64,000 bases of DNA from assembly GCF_001048695.1 (NCBI RefSeq), contig NZ_CVRB01000005.1:186001-250000 (forward strand), read 5' to 3'. This DNA is from Neobacillus massiliamazoniensis. GTDB lineage: Bacteria; Bacillota; Bacilli; Bacillales; Cytobacillaceae. The position numbers and the translations under genes were made by a program. Positions 15,957 to 24,159 of this stretch are shown here, piece after piece. The notes under the pieces are model-generated. The model was given only the letters and a program-made list of their open reading frames with translations, was not told the DNA's origin and made no database searches. Within the stretch, counting starts at the first letter, position 1; each line of letters starts with the position of its first letter.

Positions 15957-16742
15957 TTAAAAATCCCCAAGACCATCAGCACTTTCATTATGAATTTGTT
16001 CAATAACCTCTTTCGGTTCCATTTCGTGTCCAATTAGTTGTTTTCCTCTCCAATTTGTACCAATCAATAGTTCTTCATTTTCAAGCTCTGTTAACCATTG
16101 TAAGAATTTATCTAATGAAATATCAGTGGTTTTATATTCACGATAAGCTGGCACACAATTAATTATTTTCTCAGCATTAAGTTTTGAAGACCAAAAAGGC
16201 ATTAAAGAATTTCCATTCATATTTGCAGCAATTGGGATACCCTCTTCATTTTCAATAGACCAAACTTTTTGTTGCTTAACAATCTCTTCTATAAAAGAAC
16301 TCCCATAATAATAATCTTGCACTAATTTTAATCCTTTGTTTTCTGCATCAACTTCATTTTCTTCCTCAACCTCATCAAAATCTCGGTCTTCAATCCATTG
16401 TTGGTAGTGTATAAGTTCGTGTGCAATACTATTTAAAATCGCACCTATTGCATTCACTTCTCCACTTTCCAAAACTAATTCATCAAAGTCTCCTGTTGCA
16501 ATCCTTATGTAAGGCTCTAAATTTTTATCGTAAGGACCAAAAAAAGTTGCAGTCGCCATTTCTTTAGTTTTTAGAGTTTTTATTCGATAAGCTTTTTTCA
16601 GATATACAACAACTCTTATCGGAAATTCCATATTTAAACGTACCCATACAGCAAAATCTAAACACGATTGTCTTACTTTTAAATTAACACCATTTTCACA
16701 CCTGATTCTTAAACCTGAACGCGGGTACTGTATATTTGACAT
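15957..16742 (-). CDS. HExxH putative metallopeptidase fused to DUF2750-like domain
   Basis: 261 residues. Residues 1-150 form a zinc-metallopeptidase-like domain with NSIAHELIHYQQW (HExxH) and a downstream acidic DAENKG that could supply the third ligand. Residues about 165-255 match the DUF2750 pattern (SLMPFWSSKLNAEKIINCVP, ISLDKFLQWLTELENEELLI, GHEMEPKEVIEQI). DUF2750 proteins are usually stand-alone and unassigned, and are often found among immunity-like genes. No signal peptide. ATG follows AAGGGAG. The pairing suggests a small self-contained enzyme; the target is unknown. Confidence 0.72.
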   Translation of the reverse strand: MSNIQYPRSGLRIRCENGVNLKVRQSCLDFAVWVRLNMEFPIRVVVYLKKAYRIKTLKTKEMATATFFGPYDKNLEPYIRIATGDFDELVLESGEVNAIGAILNSIAHELIHYQQWIEDRDFDEVEEENEVDAENKGLKLVQDYYYGSSFIEEIVKQQKVWSIENEEGIPIAANMNGNSLMPFWSSKLNAEKIINCVPAYREYKTTDISLDKFLQWLTELENEELLIGTNWRGKQLIGHEMEPKEVIEQIHNESADGLGDF

Positions 16743-16804
16743 AATTTCTCCCTTAAACTTTATCTATTTTCATTCAAAGTTGGTCAATCAAGCAAATAAT
16801 TCCT

Positions 16805-16886
16805 TCTTCAACTCCCTGATCCGTTTACTTGAAGAAGAAAAAGCATTACCGTTATTTCAGTAAAGCACCCGTAGCTCAATAAGAAG
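16805..16886. repeat. Directional intergenic repeat, full copy
   Basis: CTTCTTCAACTCCCTGATCC with GTTTACTTGAAGAAGAAAAA (L), hairpin GCATTACCGTTATTTCAGTA, R GCACCCGTAGCTCAATAAG. The minus-strand gene at 16904 ends 18 bases beyond. Confidence 0.85.
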
Positions 16887-16903
16887 TTTTATCAGAATCG
16901 TCT

Positions 16904-17365
16904 CTATAATGACTTTTTTCGGTTCCAAGCCCTAATTAACTTAGAGTGAAATTCATTAGGGTCTTCAATGTCGAACCAAACTATGGCATAACCTTTTGCG
17001 GGAACATACTTCTTATGACGTTTCATAATCGTTTCTTGACAGTTATAGCGAGGATAAATTACTGTTGTCTTTCCCCTTCTATTCAAGAATTCTATTTTCT
17101 CGATTTCATTCCAATAGACCTTGTTTCCTTTAAAATTAACGACAACACCTTCTTCATCCCAATAGTACCCTTTCCCTTTCCTTCTATTCTTCCAGTCATA
17201 AAGCCCCAAAAAGATAGCCGTAAAAGAAAATAGGAATCCAAGGATTAGAGGAAAAGAGATTCCCGTAGGGATAGCCAATATACACATCAAAAAGAAGAGG
17301 ATACCTACTCCCATAAAACTTATTATTATTCTCCAAGAAGTCCGATAGATTCGCGTATTCTCCAA
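16904..17365 (-). CDS. Membrane protein with two helices and PH-like C-terminus
   Basis: About 153 residues. Two transmembrane helices near the N-terminus (IIISFMGVGILFFLMCILAI; LILGFLFSFTAIFLGLYDW) followed by a cytoplasmic beta-rich domain (YYWDEEGVVVNFKGNKVYWN, EIEKIEFLNRRGKTTVIYP) like bacterial PH domains. Such small proteins are common in Bacillus and have no assigned role; some behave as immunity proteins. The TTG at 17365 is eight bases after AAGGTG; a GTG three codons upstream overlaps the site. It is a single gene between two directional repeats. Confidence 0.68.
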   Translation of the reverse strand: MENTRIYRTSWRIIISFMGVGILFFLMCILAIPTGISFPLILGFLFSFTAIFLGLYDWKNRRKGKGYYWDEEGVVVNFKGNKVYWNEIEKIEFLNRRGKTTVIYPRYNCQETIMKRHKKYVPAKGYAIVWFDIEDPNEFHSKLIRAWNRKKSL

Positions 17366-17395
17366 TTGAATCACACCTTGTTATGCTGAATATTT

Positions 17396-17476
17396 ATTGA
17401 ACAAACCTGACCTTTACTTCAATAAGAAAAAAACATCCCATATTAAAGGAATGCACCCGTTAGCTGAACAACAAAC
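17396..17476. repeat. Directional intergenic repeat, full copy
   Basis: ATTGAACAAACCTGACC with TTTACTTCAATAAGAAAAAA (L), hairpin CATCCCATATTAAAGGAATG, R GCACCCGTTAGCTGAACAAC. It ends five bases before the stop of the DUF6980 gene. L and hairpin nearly equal those at 10806. Confidence 0.88.
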
Positions 17477-17480
17477 CACT

Positions 17481-17786
17481 TTATTTCCTGTACCATTCAT
17501 CGGTATTAAATTTCTTAGGAATGTCTTGTTCAAACGGATCATCAAAGCCTAGTTTCTCCAGAGTGTCAAACCATAAATCCCTTTTCGAATTGGGCAATTT
17601 CGTACCACACCAGGGACAATAATTTATTTGTAAACTGGAGTCACCGCCATCGTAAATTATTAACCCATACTCATCAAATCGTTCATTGTAATATATTAAA
17701 TTATCGGGACAATCGAATGGATTAGAATGCTCCTCGCATTTATTGTTTGCTCTTCGGGTCATATTTTGGCAACAATGATTTTTCAT
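17481..17786 (-). CDS. DUF6980 family protein
   Basis: 101 residues. Zinc-ribbon-like cysteine pairs (MKNHCCQNM near the start and INYCPWCGTKLPNSKRDLWF) and the typical end TLEKLGFDDPFEQDIPKKF. The family is widespread as small single-gene proteins in bacteria and is unassigned. AAAGGAG lies eight bases before the ATG. It is flanked on both sides by directional repeats, forming a clean one-gene unit of about 400 bases. Confidence 0.82.
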   Translation of the reverse strand: MKNHCCQNMTRRANNKCEEHSNPFDCPDNLIYYNERFDEYGLIIYDGGDSSLQINYCPWCGTKLPNSKRDLWFDTLEKLGFDDPFEQDIPKKFNTDEWYRK

Positions 17787-17805
17787 AGAATTACTCCTTT
17801 ATTTT

Positions 17806-17846
17806 TAGTAAAGCACCATATAGATTAAGTACATTTTTTCACAAAC
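17806..17846. repeat. Directional repeat, R part
   Basis: GTAAAGCACCATATAGATTA, AGTACATTTTTT, CACAAAC. The stop codon of the SMI1/KNR4 gene begins at 17848, one base past the repeat. Confidence 0.88.
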
Positions 17847-17847
17847 A

Positions 17848-18435
17848 TTATACTGTAGGAATAGAAGGGTCTATTTGATACCCATTTTCATCAAACAAGG
17901 TTTGAACACGGACAGTTTCACTGTTTAACCATTCAGAAAAGTAGTCCCATTCCAGTAAAATATTCGTAGTCCATCGTTCAATTCGAAATACTTTGGGATT
18001 ATCGGATTCAGAAGTATCCATCACAACATGAGAACCATCCCAAGAATAACTTCCGAATATTAACCAACTGTTTGGACATTCTTTGTGTCTCCCACTATCT
18101 AGGGTGACTAAGTCATATGGTTGGATAGATTCATTACCAGTTCGTACATAGGAAGTTCTCAATCCGTTTACACAAAAAACATCAGAAAAAAGATTAATAC
18201 CGTTCATTTTCCGATAAAATTCTTTTAAAACTTGTGGCATTTTTTTTGCAACTACATGTTGTTCTAAAGAATCAATTGTTTCTTCTGGTAATGGTGCATA
18301 GACCAAATGTAACCAAGCTTCAGGTCCAATTTTAGGTACATGGCAAATGATTTCCGTTCCATTGCTTAGTTTGCGAAAACCCTTATCTCTCCAATTTTCC
18401 AAAATGCTTAAAGTTTCGTGAATTTGCAAATGCAT
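17848..18435 (-). CDS. SMI1/KNR4 family protein (immunity-like)
   Basis: 195 residues. Family features: APLPEETIDSLEQHVVAKKM PQVLKEFYRKMNGINLFSD, then WLIFGSYSWDGSHVVMDTSE and the C-terminal EWDYFSEWLNSE. SMI1/KNR4 proteins are the commonest immunity proteins against polymorphic toxins in Bacillus; no toxin gene is adjacent, so it may be an orphan immunity gene. The ATG at 18435 follows GGAG with eight bases between, three codons inside the longest frame. Cytoplasmic, no signal peptide. A repeat R part abuts its stop. Confidence 0.83.
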   Translation of the reverse strand: MHLQIHETLSILENWRDKGFRKLSNGTEIICHVPKIGPEAWLHLVYAPLPEETIDSLEQHVVAKKMPQVLKEFYRKMNGINLFSDVFCVNGLRTSYVRTGNESIQPYDLVTLDSGRHKECPNSWLIFGSYSWDGSHVVMDTSESDNPKVFRIERWTTNILLEWDYFSEWLNSETVRVQTLFDENGYQIDPSIPTV

Positions 18436-18499
18436 GGAATACACTCCTAATCTAGATGACCATTAAACAGTACATATTTCTACATTTATTGATAACTTT

Positions 18500-18535
18500 C
18501 CTTCCTAAACTATTCTGCCACGATAGTTGAATAGT
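18500..18535. repeat. Directional repeat, L-like palindrome
   Basis: CTTCCTAAACTATTCTGCC then ACGATAGTTGAATAG. It lies upstream of the SMI1/KNR4 start and next to the recombinase remnant. Confidence 0.55.
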
Positions 18536-18594
18536 CTCTCCAGTTTCAATTTCGAGAATTAAGTCAATAATTCCTCTAAAAAAGAAATTTTAGT

Positions 18595-19441
18595 GAGAGA
18601 TGTATTTTGTTATTGTCAAAGGCTTGAGAAACGTATGAATCGGATAAAAGAATTGAAGGGTTCTCATCACAAACATTAAAAGCATATAAACTTCAGGCAC
18701 ATTACTTATTCGATATTTAAAGGACGTTAAAGTTGATACGATATCCACTGTTCATCTTAAAGATTGCCTGGCTAAGTCTAGCGAAACCCTAAAACCTTCA
18801 AGCTTATCTCACCGAATACGTTTTATGAAATCATTTTTTCGTTGGTCACACGAGGAAGGACATGTTTCAAAAAATCTGCTGCTAAAATAAAGGAACCGAA
18901 AGCATGGAAACGAATTCCTAAGTTTTTAACAGAAATTGAAATTGAACATTTACGTGAGGCGTGTTCCAGTCAATTGGAAAAGGCATTGTTTGAATTCATG
19001 TTTTCTATAGGATGCCGCATAGGAGAAATTGTTACATTACCGAGGAGTGGAATAAATTGGTCAAACCGTTCCGCCATTGTTAGGGGAAAAGGAGATAATG
19101 AAAGAGAAGTTTATTTTCATATCCGTTGCGAAATTTGGCTTAAACGATACCTTGAACAACGCCAGGATGGCGACAGCCATTTTTGTCACCGAACGGTATC
19201 CTCATCGAATGAGTATTGCCCAAATGAGATACATCATTTAGCGGATTTCAAAAAGGGCAGGCATTAATCAAACGATCCATCCACACCAACTGAGGCACAG
19301 CTATGCCACTCACCTGTTAAATAATGGTGCCCCTCTTGAAGTCATTCAGATTTTACTAGGTCACGAGAAAAGTGAGACTACGAGGATATATGCTCAGTTA
19401 AGCGGGAGTTTAAGGCAAGAGCTTTATAAGAAGTATTTTTA
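18595..19441 (+). pseudogene. Tyrosine recombinase (phage integrase/Xer family), decayed
   Basis: Pieces in three frames together give a complete tyrosine recombinase. N-terminal SAM-like part (KLQAHYLFDI-type, SHRIRFMKSFFRWSHEEGHV), then IPKFLTEIEIEHLREAC, catalytic Arg in FSIGCRIGEIVTLPRSGINW, Lys in VRGKGDNEREV, HPHQLRHSYATHLLNNGAPL (HxLRH) and LLGHEKSETTRIYAQL. Lesions: a one-base loss near 18877, a frameshift near 19170, and an in-frame TAG near 19233. The integron-specific insertion between catalytic patches is not evident. It is the only plus-strand gene in this stretch and is followed by a terminator and a directional repeat. Confidence 0.85.
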
Positions 19442-19453
19442 AGAAGTGTTGTA

Positions 19454-19529
19454 AAAAAGGCAATGCCGATAAAAGCATTGCTTTTCTTCAATTCTTGCAC
19501 CTTTAGTGTAAGTACACTACTTCACAATC
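19454..19529. repeat. Directional repeat with plus-strand terminator
   Basis: Stem AAGGCAATGC CGATAAAA GCATTGCTTTTC serves the recombinase remnant on the plus strand. Then CTTCAATTCTTGCACC, TTTAGTGTAAGTACACTACT and TTCACAATC (R). Confidence 0.8.
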
Positions 19530-19698
19530 TTATAATTAAAAAGACACTATTTTGATAAATAACTGGTTCTTTTGATGTTTAGTTTTTTGGAAAAAACATT
19601 AATTTTCATATTAATTTTAAAAGAACAATTAGCAAATAAAATAGCAGTAATAAACTCTAAAAAAGAGCATCGAAATCGATTTACTTTTAACATAATAA

Positions 19699-20181
19699 TT
19701 AACAGTTGTATAAAGAACTTTGTGTAAGAACATTTTTTGATTCAAAAGAATCAATAACTAACTTAGCTGAAACAGATAACGGGATGATGAATTTAAGAAT
19801 TTTTCCATTGCTTAAAGTAATTTTAACACTTCCATTATCGTTCCAAGCTGTATGAAATGTTGACTTTTCGCTGACTTGAACTGATTTAATGTTATTTAAA
19901 TCTACTTTAAAATTATTTCTTTTAGCTAATAAGGAATCTGGATTAATTTCAATTTCTTTGTCTACCTTATTTTCAAATATAGAATGCCTATTTGCGAGAA
20001 TTTTTTTCCTGAAAAGTGAAAAAATTAATCCTAACAAAAGATATTGTTTTTCAACCGCATTCTCTTCGTAAAACTGTCCTCCAAGTTTTATAAAAATATA
20101 ACTGGTTTCTGTTGCATAAACCTTATAGAATTTATCTAAGGTAAAGGTACTTGGTTTAATTAAATATATAGGCGTTCTCAT
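19699..20181 (-). CDS. Hypothetical protein with PH-like beta domain
   Basis: 160 residues, Lys- and Asn-rich. A possible re-entrant or single hydrophobic stretch (QYLLLGLIFSLFRKK) lies near residue 50. The second half is beta-rich (FKVDLNNIKSVQVSEKSTFH, NGSVKITLSNGKILKFIIPL), resembling bacterial PH-like domains found in small membrane-associated proteins. No family is confidently recognised. GGAGA lies before the ATG. The nearest repeat is 170 bases past its stop, farther than for its neighbours. Confidence 0.6.
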   Translation of the reverse strand: MRTPIYLIKPSTFTLDKFYKVYATETSYIFIKLGGQFYEENAVEKQYLLLGLIFSLFRKKILANRHSIFENKVDKEIEINPDSLLAKRNNFKVDLNNIKSVQVSEKSTFHTAWNDNGSVKITLSNGKILKFIIPLSVSAKLVIDSFESKNVLTQSSLYNC

Positions 20182-20313
20182 TCAAAAATCTTCTCCTATT
20201 CAGGTGGTATCATAAACATTAATAATATTCATTGTGCCGACGATTGAGACAAACTAACACCTACTTTAATAAAGGGTAAATGTATATATTCTGCATTGTT
20301 TTTACAATACCTT

Positions 20314-20400
20314 TTTAAGCTAAACTGCCACGTTAGTAAAAAAGCGATTGCTCTTATGAACAATCGCTACCCTATAGTTTAAGTGCATCGTTTCACAAAC
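20314..20400. repeat. Directional intergenic repeat, full copy
   Basis: AAGCTAAACTGCCACGTTAG with TAAAAAA (L), stem AGCGATTG CTCTTATGAA CAATCGCT, R CCCTATAGTTTAAGTG, TTTCACAAAC. The stem plus TTTTTT is a minus-strand terminator. A short homology to 26707..26750 (AAAGATAAATGAGATACTAT here) follows R. Confidence 0.88.
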
Positions 20401-20503
20401 TGGCTTTTGAAAGATAAATGAGATACTATTTCGTAATATAAGAAGATTGTGAATCAACTCATCTTCATATAGCATTTTTAGGACGTCTATTCTGTTAAAA
20501 TCA

Positions 20504-20788
20504 TTAATCGTTGAATCGATTAGGCTTAACAAGAAGCATCGCTAAACGTGGATATTTTTCTCTATTCTTTACAACATGAATTGTGATAATTGGATAACCA
20601 ATTGAGAAAACAAACGTTAAAACTGAAAATATTATAAGCAAAACTCTCGCACTGAACTCGCAATTATCATAGAATAATGCAGTCAAAAGGAAAAATATTG
20701 CAATGCAAAATAAAATCAGTGCAAAAAACCATAACTCAATAAATAACTCTTTGGGATTTTTTATGTTTCCATTAAAGTAATCTTTCAT
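20504..20788 (-). CDS. Small membrane protein, two helices
   Basis: 94 residues with two transmembrane helices (LWFFALILFCIAIFFLLTAL; VLLIIFSVLTFVFSIGYPII) and charged ends. GGGAG lies seven bases before the ATG. No family is recognised. It is one of several unrelated two-helix proteins in this region, each separated by directional repeats. Confidence 0.62.
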   Translation of the reverse strand: MKDYFNGNIKNPKELFIELWFFALILFCIAIFFLLTALFYDNCEFSARVLLIIFSVLTFVFSIGYPIITIHVVKNREKYPRLAMLLVKPNRFND

Positions 20789-20838
20789 GTTACACTCCCT
20801 TCATAAAAGATATAAATTATCAGTACTTCGTAATAGAT

Positions 20839-21000
20839 TACAAGTGTGTAATTCAACTAAACTGCGTCTTTAGTCCAAAAAGAACTATTCAACAAAGTAA
20901 AAAACTTCCTGCTTGTTATAGAAGTAAACTGCCACTTTAGTTCAAGAAGAAAAAGCTGATAACTCTTGTTAATCAGCTCTAGCCCCGTTAGTGAAAGAAC
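20839..21000. repeat. Directional repeat, compound copy
   Basis: A block of about 107 bases (starts CAAGTGTGTAATTCAACTAA, then ACTGCGTCTTTAGTCC, AACTATTCAACAAAG, CTGCCACTTTAGTTCAAG) is shared almost base for base with 27374..27484. Then stem AGCTGATAACTCTTGTTAATCAGCT and R GCCCCGTTAGTGAAAG. It ends one base before the stop at 21002. Confidence 0.9.
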
Positions 21001-21001
21001 A

Positions 21002-21232
21002 TTAATTGTGTGGTAAAGGTTTTTCAGGGCGATTAGGACAGTATGTACAATCAGGATCACTGCATTTGGATTCAGTCCAGTTATTACATTGAGGACAAAA
21101 ATAAGCATCAAAATCTTCATAGTATATTAAATTAAATTTGCAATCAGAACAGCTTTGTTTTTGGTCAATGTGACCATAAAATTCAAAGTCATTAATTATT
21201 AACTTGTCGTCATCTTTCACTTTAATTTTCAT
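21002..21232 (-). CDS. Small cysteine-rich (zinc-ribbon-like) protein
   Basis: 76 residues with four Cys pairs: SCSDCKF, YFCPQCNNW, KCSDPDCTYCPNRP. The spacing suggests one or two zinc-binding knuckles, with an acidic tyrosine-rich YYEDFDAYF between them. No family is recognised with confidence. GGGAG precedes the ATG. The repeat R part touches its stop codon, and another repeat R core lies 21 bases upstream of its start, making a compact one-gene unit. Confidence 0.65.
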   Translation of the reverse strand: MKIKVKDDDKLIINDFEFYGHIDQKQSCSDCKFNLIYYEDFDAYFCPQCNNWTESKCSDPDCTYCPNRPEKPLPHN

Positions 21233-21252
21233 AAATTAGCTCCCAACTTTTA

Positions 21253-21277
21253 TTAAAGCACCCGTTAATTGAAGAAG
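21253..21277. repeat. Directional repeat, R core
   Basis: AAAGCACCCGTTAATTGAAG. It ends 10 bases before the stop of the gene at 21287. Confidence 0.75.
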
Positions 21278-21286
21278 GGTTTATTT

Positions 21287-21547
21287 TTAAGAATTCCTAT
21301 TTTTCCATTGTTCATCAGTCCACGGAAAAGAGGAATACTGGATAATATTGAACCCATTCTCTTTTAGAACGGTTTGTGCTTCTTCTGAAAAATTGTATGC
21401 AATAGCTATTTTTGTATCTGAACTTCCGAGTTTTTGAATCCCTTTTATAACTTGTGCAGAAGTTACAACAAAATCATCTTTCGGATAAAAAATCGCAGAA
21501 ACAATATCATCACTTCGTTTTATTTGTTCCCCATTTCGTTTAGGCAA
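21287..21547 (-). CDS. Hypothetical protein, probably truncated at the 5' end
   Basis: Open frame of 86 residues reading like the C-terminal part of an alpha/beta protein (IVSAIFYPKDDFVVTSAQVI; KIAIAYNFSEEAQTVLKENG). Only a TTG without any ribosome binding site is available as a start, so the N-terminus has probably been lost or mutated. No family is recognised. It lies between two R cores of the directional repeat. Confidence 0.42.
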   Translation of the reverse strand: MPKRNGEQIKRSDDIVSAIFYPKDDFVVTSAQVIKGIQKLGSSDTKIAIAYNFSEEAQTVLKENGFNIIQYSSFPWTDEQWKNRNS

Positions 21548-21612
21548 TGAGTTAATTAATTATCTTAGTTAGCGTTTGTTCCTTAAATAATAAAAATTTT
21601 ATGTTAATTCCC

Positions 21613-21664
21613 CTTTCAATAAAAAGAAACTTATTAAACAAAAGCACCCTATAGTTAAAGAACG
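21613..21664. repeat. Directional repeat, partial
   Basis: TTTCAATAAAAAGAAACTTA then AAAGCACCCTATAGTTAAAG. It lies 21 bases before the stop at 21686. Confidence 0.65.
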
Positions 21665-21685
21665 AATCATCATAGCCCATTATGT

Positions 21686-22093
21686 TTATTCTCTTTTTTT
21701 AAAGAAATCTCGTAAAATTAAATAGCTAAATAATGGTATCATTACCACCATTAATTCGTCATTTTTATAAAATAAAGAATACAGTCCAAATATCCAAGTA
21801 CATAATAAACTGATTACAATTACAATTAAATTAAATTTATTTAATCTTTCTCCTTTAACATCATCTTCAACTTTTGTTGTTTCCACGTTCACACTATTTA
21901 TCCGTTTAAATTCTTTTATTATTTCTAGGAAACCGAATATTGAACCAAAAACACAAACCAAACCTATAATTATGGCGATTACTCGGTGGTCATAAATCAG
22001 TTTACTGATACCAAAAATTAAAGCAAAAGGTAATAAAATTGCATTTCTTAAAATGTCAGAATCCTTCTTTAAAAATGCTTTTACTCTCCCCAA
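21686..22093 (-). CDS. Membrane protein with four helices
   Basis: 135 residues. Helices around ILLPFALIFGISKLIYD, AIIIGLVCVFGSIFGFLEII, LIVIVISLLCTWIFGLYSLF and MVVMIPLFSYLILRDFF, with a charged cytoplasmic loop between helices 2 and 3. The last 50 residues are paralogous to the 51-residue protein at 10571. The start is TTG, eight bases after AGGGGG. No named family is recognised. Confidence 0.65.
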   Translation of the reverse strand: MGRVKAFLKKDSDILRNAILLPFALIFGISKLIYDHRVIAIIIGLVCVFGSIFGFLEIIKEFKRINSVNVETTKVEDDVKGERLNKFNLIVIVISLLCTWIFGLYSLFYKNDELMVVMIPLFSYLILRDFFKKRE

Positions 22094-22149
22094 TCTAAAT
22101 CCCCCTATCTTATAAAATTGTAAATTAATTATATCTAAATTAGGGTTTC

Positions 22150-22244
22150 CTTCTTCAAGAAAACTGTCCGTTTAGTTAAAGAAAATGGAGCTGCCGCAGC
22201 AACTCATTTCGATCTTCAACTCTTGCCCCGTTTAGCTGAATAAG
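22150..22244. repeat. Directional intergenic repeat, full copy encoding a protein tail
   Basis: CTTCTTCAAGAAAACTGTCC with GTTTAGTTAAAGAAAA (L), stem GAGCTGCCGCAGCAACTC, R CTTCAACTCTTGCCCCG with TTTAGCTGAATAAG. The gene at 22216 reads through R: its last nine residues and stop are repeat sequence. Confidence 0.9.
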
Positions 22245-22686
22245 TTTTTGCTTCTTTATAGCTCAACTCGACTGCCTCCTTAAAGGAGCAGTTAACAAAG
22301 TTAGATACTTTTTCGGTAAATTCTTGCGGAGTGATCCATACCAATTTATCTTCACTAATTTTCCCATTCGTATTATCACTGATAAATATCGCTCCACAAT
22401 AGAAGGCACGTTTATCTACAAAAAGTGCATCATCTTCAATATCAATTAAAACTATATTCTCATCAATTATTTCAAAATTTATATGTTCAAATGATTTCCT
22501 TAGATTACTACTCCATCTATTATCGTCGATCCATTTATCCCAAGACAGCATAAGGTTATCAAATCTTTTCAAATCAAACGAGTGGGAAATACTTTTTGCT
22601 CCATCCCACATAACCTTTTTAAGGGAATCCAGTGTTGGAAGTAATTTAAAATCAGTACAATACACGAATAAATTTATATGTCTCAA
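22216..22686 (-). CDS. Hypothetical protein whose C-terminus is repeat-encoded
   Basis: About 156 residues, soluble, acidic and aromatic (FDNLMLSWDKWIDDNRWSSN; IVLIDIEDDALFVDKRAFYC). No family is recognised. Its final residues TYSAKRGKS and the TGA are encoded by the R part of the directional repeat, which suggests that an original stop was lost or that the gene was joined to the repeat. The start is uncertain: a TTG directly against AGGGG, or a GTG seven codons later, are the options. Confidence 0.6.
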   Translation of the reverse strand: MRHINLFVYCTDFKLLPTLDSLKKVMWDGAKSISHSFDLKRFDNLMLSWDKWIDDNRWSSNLRKSFEHINFEIIDENIVLIDIEDDALFVDKRAFYCGAIFISDNTNGKISEDKLVWITPQEFTEKVSNFVNCSFKEAVELSYKEAKTYSAKRGKS

Positions 22687-22741
22687 CCCCTAAATAAACT
22701 TTTTAAACTTATTTATTCTAGGTCCAATTTTTAAATCCTTC

Positions 22742-22763
22742 TAAAGCTAACCTGCCACTTTAG
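22742..22763. repeat. Directional repeat, L fragment
   Basis: TAAAGCTAACCTGCCACTTT then AG. It lies just left of the IS110-family element. Confidence 0.6.
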
Positions 22764-22870
22764 CATTCCTGTAGATCGTTAATTTTCAACTTTGAAAAAA
22801 ATAGAGCTCCTCAGTAAGATATGAGTATAGAGACCAATCTAACTCAAAACCTTAAGGAGTAACCCCTAAA

Positions 22871-24145
22871 ATGAAGTTTAAAATGCAAAACAAACAAAAT
22901 CAACTAATAGAAAAAATTTCTGTTAAACATCTTGTTGTTGGCGTGGATATTGCTCAACAATTTCACGTGGCAAGAGCCGTAAATTTCCGTGGAATTGTAG
23001 TCGGAGATCCACTTACATTCAAAAATAATGAAGAAGGATTTGCTAGTTTACTAAAATAGATTAAAAATCTTCAAAGATTAAACAACCTAGATGAAGCTAT
23101 TGTTGGGATGGAACCAACTGGACACTACTGGATCAATCTTTCAAAATGGCTTTCTAAACAAAACATCGAGGTGGTAACGGTAAACCCTCATTTAGTAAAA
23201 AAGAATAAAGAAAATCGTGATAATACTCAATCAAAAAGTGATAAAAAAGATGCATTAGTTATAGCTGATATGGTGAAGAACGGTTACTACTCCGAGGTTA
23301 GATATACATCAGAATCATTTGAAAAACTAAGGGTTCTTATGTCTAACCGTGATGTAGTAGTTAAACGCCTTGTTAGTTCTATCAATCAATTAAATCGTTG
23401 GGTAGATATTGTTTTTCCAGAACTACGACAGGTATTCAAAGATATTAAAGGTAAAGGGGCAATCGCAACCCTCCGATTATTCCCAACCCCAGTGGAATTA
23501 GAAACTATGCAGCCTTACGATGTTATTACAAGTTGGAAGTCAATCATGAAGAGGCAGCCTTGAATAAAAAAGGCCCTATTACTCCTTCAATTAGCTAAGA
23601 AATCTATTGGTAATAGACAAGCGCTTGATGCTTATAAATTCCATTTAGAGCAGTTATTAGAGGAATATGATTTGGGCGTAACACAACTCGAAAGAGTTGA
23701 ACAACAAGTTACCGAAGTATTAAATAAAATTCCTTTCGCTAGGAAACTCCTTACTATTAAAGGAATTAGTGAAATTTCTTTAGCTGGCATATTAGGTGAG
23801 GCAGGAGACTTAAGTCGTTTTTCTCAGGGTAATTCTCTTCTACGCCATGCAGGGTTGCACTTAGCTGAAGCTAGTTCAGGGAAGTGGAAAGGCCAAATTG
23901 TCATTTCCAAGCGTGGACGTTTCAGACTAAGGCGATTCCTCTACTTAGCGACAATGAGCCTTGTGATGAATTACCCAGAATTTCAAGCATTACATTCTCA
24001 AAATGTCAAAGTAAAAAAAATGAAGAAAATGAAATCAATTATGAAGTTAATTGGCAAGTTGGCACGGATTTTTGTAGGTATATCTAGACGAAATGAATCC
24101 TATTGTCCTGTTAAGCTCAAACCATTATTACCGATGGCAGCCTAA
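22871..24145 (+). pseudogene. IS110-family DEDD transposase with two stop codons
   Basis: One continuous frame. The RuvC-like DEDD domain has VVGVDIAQQFHVARAV (Asp), IVGMEPTGHYWINL (Glu), and SKSDKKDALVIADMVKNGYY (Asp pair). The C-terminal transposase_20 part has LLTIKGISEISLAGILGEAG and LLRHAGLHLAEASSGKWKGQ. A TAG at 23057 (probably from TGG) and a TGA at 23561 (probably from GGA) interrupt it. The rest is well preserved, so inactivation is recent. The ATG follows AAGGAG. Confidence 0.9.
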
Positions 24146-24159
24146 TAACTTACAGAATT

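Noticed and set aside
20320..20532. 70-codon minus-strand frame
   Set aside because: Runs through the directional repeat and its hairpin and overlaps the start side of the downstream spacer; no start signal.
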